64,000 nt of DNA from Symbiodinium sp. CCMP2592 (taxonomy: Eukaryota > Sar > Dinophyceae > Suessiales > Symbiodiniaceae), in the NCBI GenBank assembly GCA_905221615.1, contig CAJNDT010000485.1, forward strand, positions 133,000 through 196,999. Direction: 5' to 3'. Made by a program: the position numbers and the translations under genes. Shown one piece after another: positions 10,819 to 20,644 of the stretch; the stretch's first letter is position 1, and every line of letters begins with the position of its first letter. The notes under the pieces were generated by a model. It did no database searches and had not been told where the DNA came from. It was given only the letters and a program-made list of their open reading frames with translations.

Positions 10819-12099
10819 ATGTCAAGCTATGCATCGCCTGTGTTTTTTTCTTCACAGTATGAAAGACTGTGGGCACCTGAGGTCTGGGACAGGCAGATTC
10901 TACACGATTGTGACAGTGTATCTGCAGTAGCAAATTGCGACTTCGGGCAGGGCGGAGACTTTCTGATAACCGTCGTTTGGAAGGCAGACCCGCACGTGCT
11001 AACAGCCTCGTCTGACAGCACCCTTACAATGTTTGATGCGGACGGACGCAGATGTTTCACAAAAGGACCTTTCCAAGATCTTGTGGGCTTCGCATCGGCA
11101 CGAGCTTACTACCTGTGGTTGGCAAGTTGCCAGGATGGTCTTGTCCACGTTTTCGATGGCGACGAACACCTTTGCAGCTTTAGTGGTTCCCCTCGTCGAG
11201 CCCAGAACGCGGTGTTCTCACCGGATGGCACAGCGGTTCTCACCCCAGCAGGTAGCTGCACCGCGAAATCATTTGATGTGCGGTCCGGGCAGTGTTTGGC
11301 GACCTACGGCAGCTTCGAGTCACAGGTTTCCTCGGTGATATTTTCGCCAGATGGATCGGCCATTTTATGTACCACCGTGCGAGGTTTCGCGGCAGTTTGT
11401 GCAACGGCATCAGATAAGCTAGTGCACATGTCCCATGCCGGCAAGTGGAGCCGCTGTGCTGATTTCATGTCAAGAGGCAGCGCAATTCTTGCCGTGCTGC
11501 GGGATGGCACTGCCCGAATATTTGATGCAGGTTCTGGGTGTGAGACTGTGCACTTGCGACACAGCGGCGTGGTGTGCGGTGCCGCAGTCTCGCCGGACAA
11601 GTCAAAGGTGGCTCTGATCTCGAGCGATTGTAGTGCAAGGATATACTCCATGACAGAACCACACATTGCCTGTTCCGTGCTGGTTCGGCAGCTTGGTGAT
11701 TACATCCCTCCGCAGCCTGTCAGCTTCTCTGCTGACGGGACACGAATATTGTTCGCATTGGATTGTTGCCATGTAAAAGTGCTCGATGCGAAGACTGGCG
11801 AGTTCCTCAGCTTGTGCGAAGGCGGAACGCAGCATATCACCGCCGCCTGCTTTTCGGGGGATGGACATTTCGTTCTGGTCTCGTATTATCGTTCCAGTGT
11901 GAGAATCTTTGATGCAACATCCGGTAACTGTGTGAGGCAGCTGGATGCCAATCCGCATGCCTTTGTACTTGCCGACTTTGCATGGGCCTTGCCTGTGCAT
12001 CTTTCCCCCAGCAGAAAAGAATACAGCGCATTTCTTGGACAGATTGCCTCGGTGTATGCTGTTTCCACGACGGCCAGGTGCCTGACGGCCCGTCACTGA
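10819..12099 (+). CDS. WD40-repeat protein, intronless
   Basis: A single uninterrupted frame of 426 residues. The sequence runs as a beta-propeller from about residue 50 to 400. Recurring strands are of the type VLTASSDSTLTMFDADGR, AVFSPDGTAVLTP, VIFSPDGSAILCT, AAVSPDKSKVALISSD, VSFSADGTRILFALD and ACFSGDGHFVLVSYY, each followed by a D[AG]xxG turn. GH and WD signatures are degenerate, as in many protist WD40 proteins. No enzymatic domain is attached, so it is probably a scaffold. The ATG directly follows TTAG, like the phosphatase start at 1797, which fits trans-splicing right at the start codon. It lacks introns although its neighbours are split, which fits origin from a reverse-transcribed mRNA (inference). 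The partner is unknown. Confidence 0.85.
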   Translation: MSSYASPVFFSSQYERLWAPEVWDRQILHDCDSVSAVANCDFGQGGDFLITVVWKADPHVLTASSDSTLTMFDADGRRCFTKGPFQDLVGFASARAYYLWLASCQDGLVHVFDGDEHLCSFSGSPRRAQNAVFSPDGTAVLTPAGSCTAKSFDVRSGQCLATYGSFESQVSSVIFSPDGSAILCTTVRGFAAVCATASDKLVHMSHAGKWSRCADFMSRGSAILAVLRDGTARIFDAGSGCETVHLRHSGVVCGAAVSPDKSKVALISSDCSARIYSMTEPHIACSVLVRQLGDYIPPQPVSFSADGTRILFALDCCHVKVLDAKTGEFLSLCEGGTQHITAACFSGDGHFVLVSYYRSSVRIFDATSGNCVRQLDANPHAFVLADFAWALPVHLSPSRKEYSAFLGQIASVYAVSTTARCLTARH

Positions 12100-12572
12100 G
12101 TTCAGTGACGCAGAAGGAGTCTCAGCGGTCCAAGGTTTTGCCGGGTCTTGGAGTGTTCTGGTCAGGAGGCTCCGCTCGCTCCTCTCGGTGACTCAGCGCC
12201 TCCGCCTGGTCACTACACATCGATAGGCGTCACGGGCCGCGTCACGGGCCTTCTTGGCACTCGGCGGCACATGGCTTTGCCTCTTGCGAAGGCTTGGCTG
12301 CCGTGGCAGTTTGGCCCCGAGACTCTGCGCATGGCGTAGTCGGCTACCTTTGCAACCCTCGATGCGTAAGGACAAGAAATACCAGAAACGATTCGCCATC
12401 TCAATTGCGAGCCAAAGATGCTACGCCAAGAAACACGGTTCGAAACTCAGCTCCTGACTGTGCACGAAGACGAAAAACCACAACGACGCAGTGATGCACT
12501 TAACCCAGGCTTGCAGATGCTTGGCTCAGCCCTGATAGATTGTCCGGCCAGAGGAACCCCTTTCTAGACGGA
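12100..12572. other. Intergenic stretch with a short direct repeat
   Basis: No recognisable gene. GCGTCACGGGCC occurs twice in tandem with slight spacing at about 12226-12250. The rest looks unremarkable. Confidence 0.4.
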
Positions 12573-13160
12573 ATGGCAGTGATACAAGCTACCGGGGACT
12601 GGGACTCTGGCGAAGTTGTTGCTGTCAGAATGGTGAGCGGCAGAAGGCAAATTGAAGACATCAAGCGCATTGCTGGATTGCAAGAGACCACTCTCTCTTG
12701 TGAAGAGAGGCAGCAGATCGAGCAAAGACGGGCACAAGCAGCGGAGCGTAAGGACCTCTTGCGATCACAGGCGGAGCGCAAGCGACATGAGGCCAGCGAA
12801 CTTCAGTCGAAGCTCGCAAGGCGCAGAGCCCGAGAGCAGATGCAGAATGACTGCACGGAGAATGAGAAAGTCTCTCAGAGGGTCGTCACAACCGAGCCGG
12901 TGGCTTTGGTCGAATCGATTGACCAGCGCGGAAACTCGTCTTGCCCAGCTCCAACTCAGAACATTCAAGCTGCCGTTGCTGTCCTCTCTATGCAAGAGCC
13001 GTGCAGCACCAAGCGGACACATGAGCCAGTCAGCGTCAAAGAGCGCGAAGTTGCTGCCGATGGTGTGACCTTAGTCGAGGGCGCGTTTGCTCAGTCTGTC
13101 GCTGAGCTTGAGGCATCAAGAGAAGCCCAACCAGAGAACCAATGCTGCAACTTGCAGTGA
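12573..13160 (+). CDS. Coiled-coil protein of unknown function
   Basis: The frame is open upstream of this ATG (from about 12540), so the exon may start earlier through splicing; ATG 12573 is the first methionine. The predicted 195 residues have a strongly helical centre, about residues 25-100, rich in Glu, Arg, Gln and Ala (EERQQIEQRRAQAAERKDLL, ERKRHEASELQSKLARRR), typical of a coiled coil. A low-complexity tail ends in NQCCNLQ and a stop. No catalytic or binding motif is seen. It follows the WD40 gene by about 470 bases on the same strand, but no functional link can be inferred. Confidence 0.55.
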   Translation: MAVIQATGDWDSGEVVAVRMVSGRRQIEDIKRIAGLQETTLSCEERQQIEQRRAQAAERKDLLRSQAERKRHEASELQSKLARRRAREQMQNDCTENEKVSQRVVTTEPVALVESIDQRGNSSCPAPTQNIQAAVAVLSMQEPCSTKRTHEPVSVKEREVAADGVTLVEGAFAQSVAELEASREAQPENQCCNLQ

Positions 13161-13466
13161 GTCGAATTCATGGTTGTAGCTCATGGGGGTTGTTCACTTA
13201 TGTGAGCCCTCGGATTTGTATTCTTTTCCACATCTTGTTGTTTCGTTATCCTGATGAGAATGCATGCATAGCGGCGTGGAGATAAGGCGATTTTGCGATT
13301 CACTCAGACCAGAGGCTTGAAATATTTGCCAAACTCTGCCGGCAGAAAGCCCCAAAGCAGGGCGCAACGCCGGAATGCAAGAAGCAAAAGCAGTGCAGCA
13401 TAAGCCGCAAGACCCTAACTGGTAGTTTCTGCTGGAGTTGCTTTACTCTGCTTTTTCCTTCTGCAG
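13161..13466. other. Intergenic stretch, nothing recognised
   Basis: AT-richer sequence between the coiled-coil gene and the first glycosyltransferase-like exon. I see no repeat or RNA gene. Confidence 0.4.
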
Positions 13467-14838
13467 GCTATGAGTATGCGGTCATCGACCCCTCAGATGC
13501 CTGGCTTGAAAAGAGGTTGTCGAAGCCAGAGTGAGAGCTTCAACGCGATCGTCTGCAGCTGCTTGTGAGGAGTATCCGGCCTGTGACAAATTTCGTGATT
13601 TCTTTTTCCGGAAGCATTGCTCAGTGGCACGTTTTCTCGAGACGACAGTGGGTGATCACATTCTGCGCCTTGACGGCTTCCACGGTCTTCTGTCTTGTGG
13701 TCTTGTGTCGCAAGGCATTTCGAAGCTTCCAGGTTTGTTTTCGACGGCGACAACCCCGTGGTTTGGCTTGACAGAGGCCGGGGCCTAGGGGGCCCAGGGC
13801 CTGGAGCCTCGAAAGCCGGAAAGGCACGTGGATGGACGAAGTGCCAGCAACTTTGCAGGCTTGGATCATTGGTTGAAGGAGGTGGCCGCAACGGATGTTG
13901 TCCTGTACGAGCGTTGGATGAATAACGAGATCATGGTCCGCAGCTTAAAGCTTGGAAATTGGTCCATTTTCTGCGGCGTGCCGCACTCCAGAGAGCTAAT
14001 GCTGTAATGCTGTGATGCTGTGTGACAGGCAGGAAACTACGCAGTGAGGAACTCTGACTTTGGCATCCGCTTTCTTGACGATTGGGCCAGCTTTGAAGAG
14101 GAGCTTCCAAGAAGTGGTGCCGTGGCCTTCATTGGCCGCCTTGGCGTCACAGCGCTTGAATGCTCAAAAGGCCCGCGCATTCCAAGGCTACCACTCCTCC
14201 GACAACGGTGCCATTCACCTACACTTGCTTCGTGTACTGGGCTTGAAGAATGAGAAGCCGTGCAAGTACCAGTGGGACCATCTTGGAAGCGATCGTGATC
14301 ATATGGACGAATACTACGGGTTCGTTACTTGCGCAAGGCCATCAGGACAGGCAGCTCGTCGCATCCCCGGCTTCGCGAACCGCTCCTTGCACAGGCTGGT
14401 GATGGGTGCCCCAAGACGGTGGAAGATAGCTGGCACACCGCGCAACACCGCAGCACATAGCTCCAGCTGGAGATGCTGGAGATATGCCATGGTCTCAGTT
14501 CTGTACATGCGTGTTGCTGTCTAAGGAGTCACGATCCTACCTCGAGGTCATGCCTGGGCAATCGACGGTGGCGATGCTGACAGCCACGTGTCGTCAGTTG
14601 GTGCGATTTCACATCATGGACAGAAGACGGAAGCAAACTATCGACAGATCCTTGGCCAAAGTCACCGCGAGCTTGTTTGACATGCGGATGTCATGAAGCG
14701 CCTGTGTCCGGACCCAACTTGGCACAGCGCTTGCTCGAGCAAGGTATTTTCAGGACAGCTTCGTTGACAACGGCGGCTCCGACTGCGATGTGATGGTGAG
14801 GAAAGGCTTCTATGTCGACCCGCGGCAGTACGGCGACT
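13467..14838 (+). CDS. DUF273-like putative glycosyltransferase, multi-exon
   Basis: Consecutive plus-strand pieces match the DUF273 family, predicted GT-A-fold nucleotide-sugar transferases. YEYAVIDPSDAWLEKRLSKP (about 13469-13531) is followed by FRDFFFRKHCSVARFL (about 13590-13640), with the family's R[KR]HC motif. VFDGDNPVVWLD (about 13737-13776) carries a DxD-type Asp-Gly-Asp. DVVLYERWMNNEIM (about 13895-13934) matches the family's xDhhFYxRxxNxEI. GNYAVRNSDFGIRFLDDWAS (about 14037-14096) follows, then YHSSDNGAIHLHLLRVLGL (about 14190-14246), matching the SDNGAIH motif. A later piece, RYFQDSFVDNGGSDCDVMVR (about 14743-14802), probably ends the protein. DxD normally binds the metal of the nucleotide sugar; donor and acceptor are unknown. 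Exact splice sites and the start were not fixed; exons may lie further 5'. Confidence 0.72.
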
Positions 14839-15189
14839 CACTGAAGCTTGGCTTAACGAGCCATACTTCACGCTTCTCAGTTCCCACTAAATTGTGTGCT
14901 AACACTGCACTGCAGCCCAGAAGGTGACCCTTTCTAGATGTGGCGCAGAAAATACTTACGGGGAAGCATTTTATGAAGTCGAACGAATCTGCCTTTAGCT
15001 CGGGCGCAGCATTCTCAGAATTGTGAGGTTGAACATGCAACCAAGTGGCTGAATCAATTGAGATTTTGCGACGTACCGTTGTAGGGGGATTCTATAACGG
15101 TCGAAAATCCAGCCATAGAGGTCATAACCCGACAGCAGTTTCGTATTGCGGCGAAATGCAGCGTTCGCAGAATTGGACCTCATCTTGCT

Positions 15190-15340
15190 CTCGAAGGGAG
15201 CAGTCTTTTGTGGGAAACGGATGCGGAAGTTCGTGTAGATCGCACAAGCTACGGGGGCGGATTCTCCCGAAACACGCTGGTTTTCAGGGGAACGCGCAAA
15301 TACTTGGGGGAAGAAGTCTACGGAAGCAGTGTTGCGTCCA
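15190..15340 (+). CDS. Orphan coding-like exon
   Basis: A plus-strand stretch reads LWETDAEVRVDRTSYGGGFS followed by RNTLVFRGTRKYLGEEVYGS. Composition looks coding, but I know no family for it. It could be the last exon of the glycosyltransferase-like gene to its left or a separate gene. Confidence 0.3.
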
Positions 15341-15840
15341 TGTCTTCATGTCTTGGAGTCTTGGCCTCTGAGTGTCTCTGCATCTCGGCTCCTTGGCTTT
15401 GTGGCTTGTCGGCCGGCCATTTTTTGGGCTTGTCTGGCTTTCTTGATAAGGCTTTGCAGTGTCTTGTGCTGTCGCATTTGATTTTGTGTTCGCTGTTCCA
15501 GCATGTTTGTATGTTTCTTTGCGCTTTGCGCGTTTTCCTTATCGCAGTTTGCGTCCTCCTCCTTTAGCTTTGCCGTTTCTTTTGACTTTGACTAGCAACC
15601 GCCACTGCGTGTCCACACCAGGTTAGGATGAAAGAAGGAGAGAAAGGAAGGAATAAGTAAAGCAAAAAGGCATGGGACAGGAGTGACTGAAGAAGCAAGG
15701 ACGACGGAAGAAGAACAGGGACGGAGGAAGGACAGAGATAACTAAAACAAGAGAGAACGAGCACACGGACTAAAGACAGAACATATAACGACGTGGAAGA
15801 AAGCAGAAACAGCAGAACGTCACATGCCAGTTGAAGCCTT
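15341..15840 (+). other. Pyrimidine-rich then purine-rich stretch
   Basis: About 15341-15600 is rich in T and C (CTTTGC, GTTTGT, TTTCTTTTGACTTTG). About 15625-15830 is rich in A and G (GAAAGAAGGAGAGAAAGGAAG). No gene is recognised. The composition switches strand within about 30 bases. Confidence 0.5.
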
Positions 15841-16019
15841 TGGTTTCCGGCGGCACCCTTGATTCGACGGGTTGTGTTTGTGATATTTGTCTTCAGTTTC
15901 TTGTGATGCTAGCATTGTGATATTATGGTAGTTTTTTTTGTTCTGGCAGCTCGCATAGGCACTACTCGTCGTAACCCCGTCTGCGTAGGTGGAGCAAGCT
16001 GAAAGCGCGTACTGACGGC

Positions 16020-16340
16020 GCCATGCTGGACTGGACTCGACAGCATGTTCCACCCTGGGACTTCGCCTACTTGGGCTGCAGCTTCCAAGCAGGAGCAACA
16101 AAAATCAGGGCTTTTGCCGGCTTGATCCGCACAAAGGCATGGCGACCTTGTCATGCCGGCCGCTGGATGACGGTGAAGCCCTCTCTGTCAGCATACCCAG
16201 GCGCCGGATTTGAATTCTGGCCGAAGTTACACATGTCTGTCGCAGGCCTGTGCAGTCGTCGATTCCCTTCAAGAAGGTCCCGAAAGATGCCAAATTCGAG
16301 GCTCCCGCTGCAAGATGTTGGCGCTTGAAAACGCCTCGGA
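16020..16340 (+). CDS. Unidentified exons
   Basis: Plus-strand pieces look coding but have no recognised domain: GMATLSCRPLDDGEALSVSI (about 16138-16200) and PVQSSIPFKKVPKDAKFEAP (about 16246-16306). If joined they would read on through an intron of roughly 45-60 bases, a size seen elsewhere in the window. Start and end are unknown. Confidence 0.3.
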
Positions 16341-16344
16341 CCTG

Positions 16345-17400
16345 TAAGGTGTGTGCCGGAGAATGGGAGACATCTGGTCCGCAAGTGGGCCAGTCACGTA
16401 GGGGGGCATCCTCAGCTTCTGCCGTGTGCAGCTTAGGACCTGTAAATGTGTGGGCTTGGCCACATCCTCAGTTGTCTTGAAAAGAGGAGCGATCACGAAG
16501 TGTTGATCACTAGTTACAGGACAGGATGCCAGAGGCTTCTTCAACCCTCATAAAATGATATATGGTTGTGCGCTCTGTGCCCGGTGACACCCCCACTGGC
16601 GACCTAAAACTTGAGGCCTCAACCGTGCAGCTGAAAGAACATTCCACGCACGCGGGGAGGGTGGGGGGAGGGGTGGGGCCGGGGAACAAAACTCCGAAGC
16701 AAGGCCAAGCCGTTCCAACGGGTGGCGATTACCGCAGGCAGAGCGGTTAATAGAAGGCCTAAACCACCCGTGGCGGGCGGGGGAGGGGTCACCGCCAGGG
16801 CGCAATCAAAAAAGGTCCGAGGGCAGAAAAGGCCAAATTGAAAGACCCTTCTTCGAGGTGTACTTCGGAACGAAAACGCGCCGAAGTCCTGTCGTGGAGG
16901 CCGCAACCGGGGCATGTACTCAGTTTTTGTGGAGAGTCCATGCAGCATGGAGCTCAAGTAGGGCTTTCTGAAATGGCTCCAGGTCCAAGCTGGCGAAGGC
17001 AAAATTGACTGCCGCTCCCGTGCTGCAAAGCATCGCAAACAGACGGTTGGGCTTTATGCACTTGTGCCATTGTTGTGGCACACGTCTGACCCGATTCCAT
17101 TTCAAGTTAAAATGAGATTGTTTAGACGGTTGGTGTCCGCTCAAGTTTGCGCTGTTCTTGCTCGAGCCTTGACCATTGGCATGACGCGAGTGAAGCTTCA
17201 TCGTTGCGATGTTTGAGGCTGAGTTTGGTCGTGACCTGCGTTGGGCTTGTGCTAGCAATGTTTGCGCAGATGACGCGGCCGACTACTCGCTTCCCCGCAT
17301 TACTAAACCTCACCCTGACATTGAATGCCATTTTCGGGGGCATGTGGCCCGGGCCAGAGTGCTGGGACTTTTAACTTAAATAATCATCTAACCGTAATTA
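16345..17400. other. No assignable gene
   Basis: Includes a G-rich stretch at 16640-16690 and an open plus frame without known similarity at about 16985-17215. I see no RNA gene or mobile-element signature. Confidence 0.35.
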
Positions 17401-17408
17401 GAGCACTA

Positions 17409-17461
17409 GCTCTCTCTCTCTCTCTCCCTCTCTCTCTCTCCCTCTCTCTCTCTCTCTCTCG
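17409..17461 (+). repeat. CT microsatellite
   Basis: A nearly pure CT dinucleotide run of about 53 bases with two CCC interruptions. Confidence 0.9.
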
Positions 17462-17469
17462 ACGGTCCC

Positions 17470-17682
17470 AGCATCCGAAACCTTTCGATTGCGAGAGCGA
17501 GTGTGTCCTAGAACATGTGAGTTGAATTCCTTTCCCTCTCAGAGTTTAGGTTTACCCCGGCATCCGAACCTTGCGGTTGCAAAGGCGGGTGTGTGCTAGA
17601 ACGTGTTAGTTGAATTCCTTTCTGTCTTTAGAGACTTCACGATGGAAAGAGAGAGTGTGTACTAGAACGCATGAGTTGAGTT
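17470..17682 (+). repeat. Three imperfect tandem copies of a 66-90-bp unit
   Basis: The block GTGTGT-C/G/A-CTAGAAC followed by an A/G-TG-TTAGTTGAATTCCTTTC-like stretch recurs at about 17503, 17591 and 17657. The first two units are also preceded by GCATCCGAA. Spacings are about 88 and 66 bases, so the third unit is shortened. This looks like a decaying minisatellite directly after the CT run. Confidence 0.65.
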
Positions 17683-17689
17683 GACTACA

Positions 17690-19065
17690 AGAACTGCAGC
17701 CAGCACGGGCCGCAGGAAAGTAAGACCGCAGTCATTGTCCGGGAACTGCAAGATGCAGAGCAGGAATGTGGGAGATCTGTGGCCTGCCAAAGGAGAGGTT
17801 TATATAGAAGAAAACACTGAGCACAGTCAAGGTTCAAAGCCAAAACCCCTAATGTTTATTGACCTTGCTGGCTTTGCCCGAGGGTGAGTGCCAACAATAC
17901 GGACAAAATGCTTTTCACTTTTTGGGTCTAAGCCTGTCCCACCGAAACACGGTTGATGGGGTTGGTCGTGTAGCCCACCCATGTCCGAGCCAGATGTATA
18001 GATCGTGGGCATGGTCGGCTTACTTTGAAACGACGTAGTCGGGAAGCAGCTTGGCCGTAGTGGCAGTTGTGCTTCACCTGCTTGATCCAAGTCTAGTTTC
18101 GCCGCTCAACCTATTTGAGTCCAGAAATGCGCCAAGTAGGATATCGTAGGGCAGTCGCGGCAAACTTGCCACTACTGTTGCTGGCGTGGTGAAGCCTGGC
18201 ATCAAAATCTACCGCGATCCAAGGTGCTGATAACTTTGACGGTGATCCAGCTATTGGCGAGATCAAGAAATGCCACTGCGCACCTGTTGCCGAGAAACGG
18301 TGCTGTGCAAGCTGACGGCCGTGCTTGCTTTTGGAAGATTTCACGGCGCATTTTGCTTGTTGCTCTTGTACTGTTTTTTTCTGGCTCTTGCCTTCGAGGT
18401 GCGATGCGCTCCTCAGCACATCTGGAGATCCCTTCCGGGAGGCAAGCATGCCAACACTGTTGCCGGAGTCTTCGCGCAGACCGACTCGTCTTAGGTTCAA
18501 GCCGCTTCTCTATGTCAGCGCCTGGGCCTCCTGAAGCAAGATGCCGCGTGCTCAACGAAGACCTCTTCTGAACTCAGCGATCTGCAGCGACCCAGCCTTG
18601 ATCCGGCTGAGTTCGACTCTCGACGGCAGGTCGACTTCGGGGGCAGCAATCAAGTCATGCATTTTGACTCCAGCCTCTTAGAAAAAGCGCACAGAGCCCG
18701 GGACCTGACCCAACCTCTGCGCTTGCTTTTTCGTGCTTCTTCCGTATGTGTGGGCCCGACGCATGCCCAAGGTCCTCCAAATGGAAACATATGCCGAGGC
18801 TCTGTGGGTCTTGAAGTCCTGAAGCATCTGTCTGAGTGCCCGTGACAGGTGCAAGAGATGGCACGTGCACTAATTCAGGACTTCGAGTCTTTGTGCAAGG
18901 TGCAGCATGTTACGATTGATAAAGGAAGGAAGCTCGTTTAGATACGTCTCAGCAGTGCAGGTCGCTTTTCAGAATGCAAAGCAAAGTGGTCAGGTCTTGT
19001 TGCACCTAAATGACAACCAAGCCAAGCCGGAACTCAAAGAGAATGCTGAGTGCTGAGCCAGGGGC
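17690..19065 (+). CDS. Unidentified multi-exon gene
   Basis: Plus-strand coding-like pieces occur in order. About 17712-17790: ESKTAVIVRELQDAEQECGR. About 18185-18222: GVVKPGIKIYRDPR. About 18235-18272: FDGDPAIGEIKKCHC. About 18848-18941: VQEMARALIQDFESLCKVQH followed by VTIDKGRKLV and a stop. About 18955-19054: VQVAFQNAKQSGQVLLHLND followed by NQAKPELKENAEC and a stop. The later pieces look like amphipathic helices. No family was recognised and exon joins were not resolved. Two in-frame stops show that at least one intron lies near 18942-18955. It may be more than one gene. Confidence 0.35.
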
Positions 19066-20640
19066 GATCTGCAGCTGTGTCGATTGCAAGTTTGGGTCAG
19101 CCTGAAACGAATTGCGAGGCAGAGTTGACTTCTGCAATCTTGAGGCTTGAGCAGGCGTGCAAGTTCATGACATCACCAGTGGCCATTTGTCGAGAGCGTT
19201 CTCGGTAACGTGGAAGAGGTATGGGCGGACTGCCAGTTCATCCTTCACCAGGCACAGCCGTAGCAAACCTTGACTTCTTGAATATCGAAAGGAAACTTCC
19301 CCGCTGTCTCCAATTCGGCGAGGATGCATCACGATCTGAGCCCATCTTCGCACCAAGCCTTTTCGTTAGAGCAGTCGCTAACAGGAAGAGAACAAGCCCG
19401 TGAACAAGCGATTTAACATCGCACGGACTGTATCTGTAGGCAGCATCTGTAGGCAGCGAGAAGCAGGGATAAAGGAAAGAGAGACAGATCAGCAGAAAAT
19501 GCGCGTTGCCTCGGCGGAATAAGCATCTGCGGTGTTGGTATCTTGTTTTTGCAGTCCCAGGACTGGATCCCGGAATTCGGATTGCATGGGCTGTTCGGGT
19601 GCACACACATAAGTAGCATGCGCAGCTTCGACGGCCGGTCCGCGTGAGTGCATGCACGTATGTCTGCACAGACGCATAGACGATTCCTTCCGACATGCGC
19701 ACTTCTCCGGTGTCGCCACGGCACATTGCTTCCTCTTACCTGCAGCTGGTACGTCTGGGTAACGTTCTGCTCATGCATCCCGAAAATCGCAATCGTAATG
19801 TTCTCGTTCGGATGGGAGCGATTCTTACTTTCAGCGACCCTTGATGCATGTGAAAGCATGCAAGACAAGTTTCTTTGTACACTCAGGGCTGCCTGGACTT
19901 CATCGAGGTCTTGGAGAGAGAAGTGTTGCCCCAGCTTAGTCCGATGTGCCTTTGGCATGGTACTTTCTGGCCTGGCCGTTTGTGACCTTATGTCATGTGA
20001 ATTTAGGTTGAGATGGCAGATCCGAGTTGCCCTGGGCTTCTCTGAAGGTCAGCATCTGCTTCAGGGATGCATGCGTGAGCTCACTGAAGAGCTGTGCTGA
20101 CTGAAGTTCGCTTTCACAGGAAGACCTCTGGACCCCGAAGTTACTCAAGCGGACCGCTCCCGTTGGAGAGATTGTGTGTGTTGGTGTTCCGCGACTACAG
20201 CCCTGCACCAGTGCAAAGTTTATAAGGACATTAAGGCGGCGAAGGTGTCTCACTGAGATTCGGCATCAGATTTCTCAGTACAATTCGATGAAACTGCAGC
20301 TCAGCTGCCAGGTGGCACTGTACCAGACGGTGCCCATGATGGTCTATGTGGACTGACCTGCACAGCTCGGGCAGTTCCCTGTTGTAAACAGCTCCATTGC
20401 CTTGCCAGCAGGAGGAGCTTTGGCGGGATGCCAACCCAGAAGAATCCAGCGAGCGACCCCAGCTGGCATGTGCAGCCTGCAGAACTGTTTCATGATGCAT
20501 GTGCGGTAGCATCTTACATTGAAAGGGCGTGCCGGCTTGAAGTTAGGTTGCCAAGCAAAACCACAGATCCGTTTGCAAAAACAGCGTGATGTGAATAGGG
20601 GCGTGCCTGTTCAGCTGCATGGCAATGGCTACCACCCGCC
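19066..20640. other. No assignable gene
   Basis: Scattered short open frames on both strands without recognisable motifs. A plus-strand stretch at about 20120-20356 (LLKRTAPVGEIVCVGVPRLQ and ISQYNSMKLQLSCQVALYQT) is open to a stop at 20354 and could be an exon. Confidence 0.3.
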
Positions 20641-20644
20641 GGCG

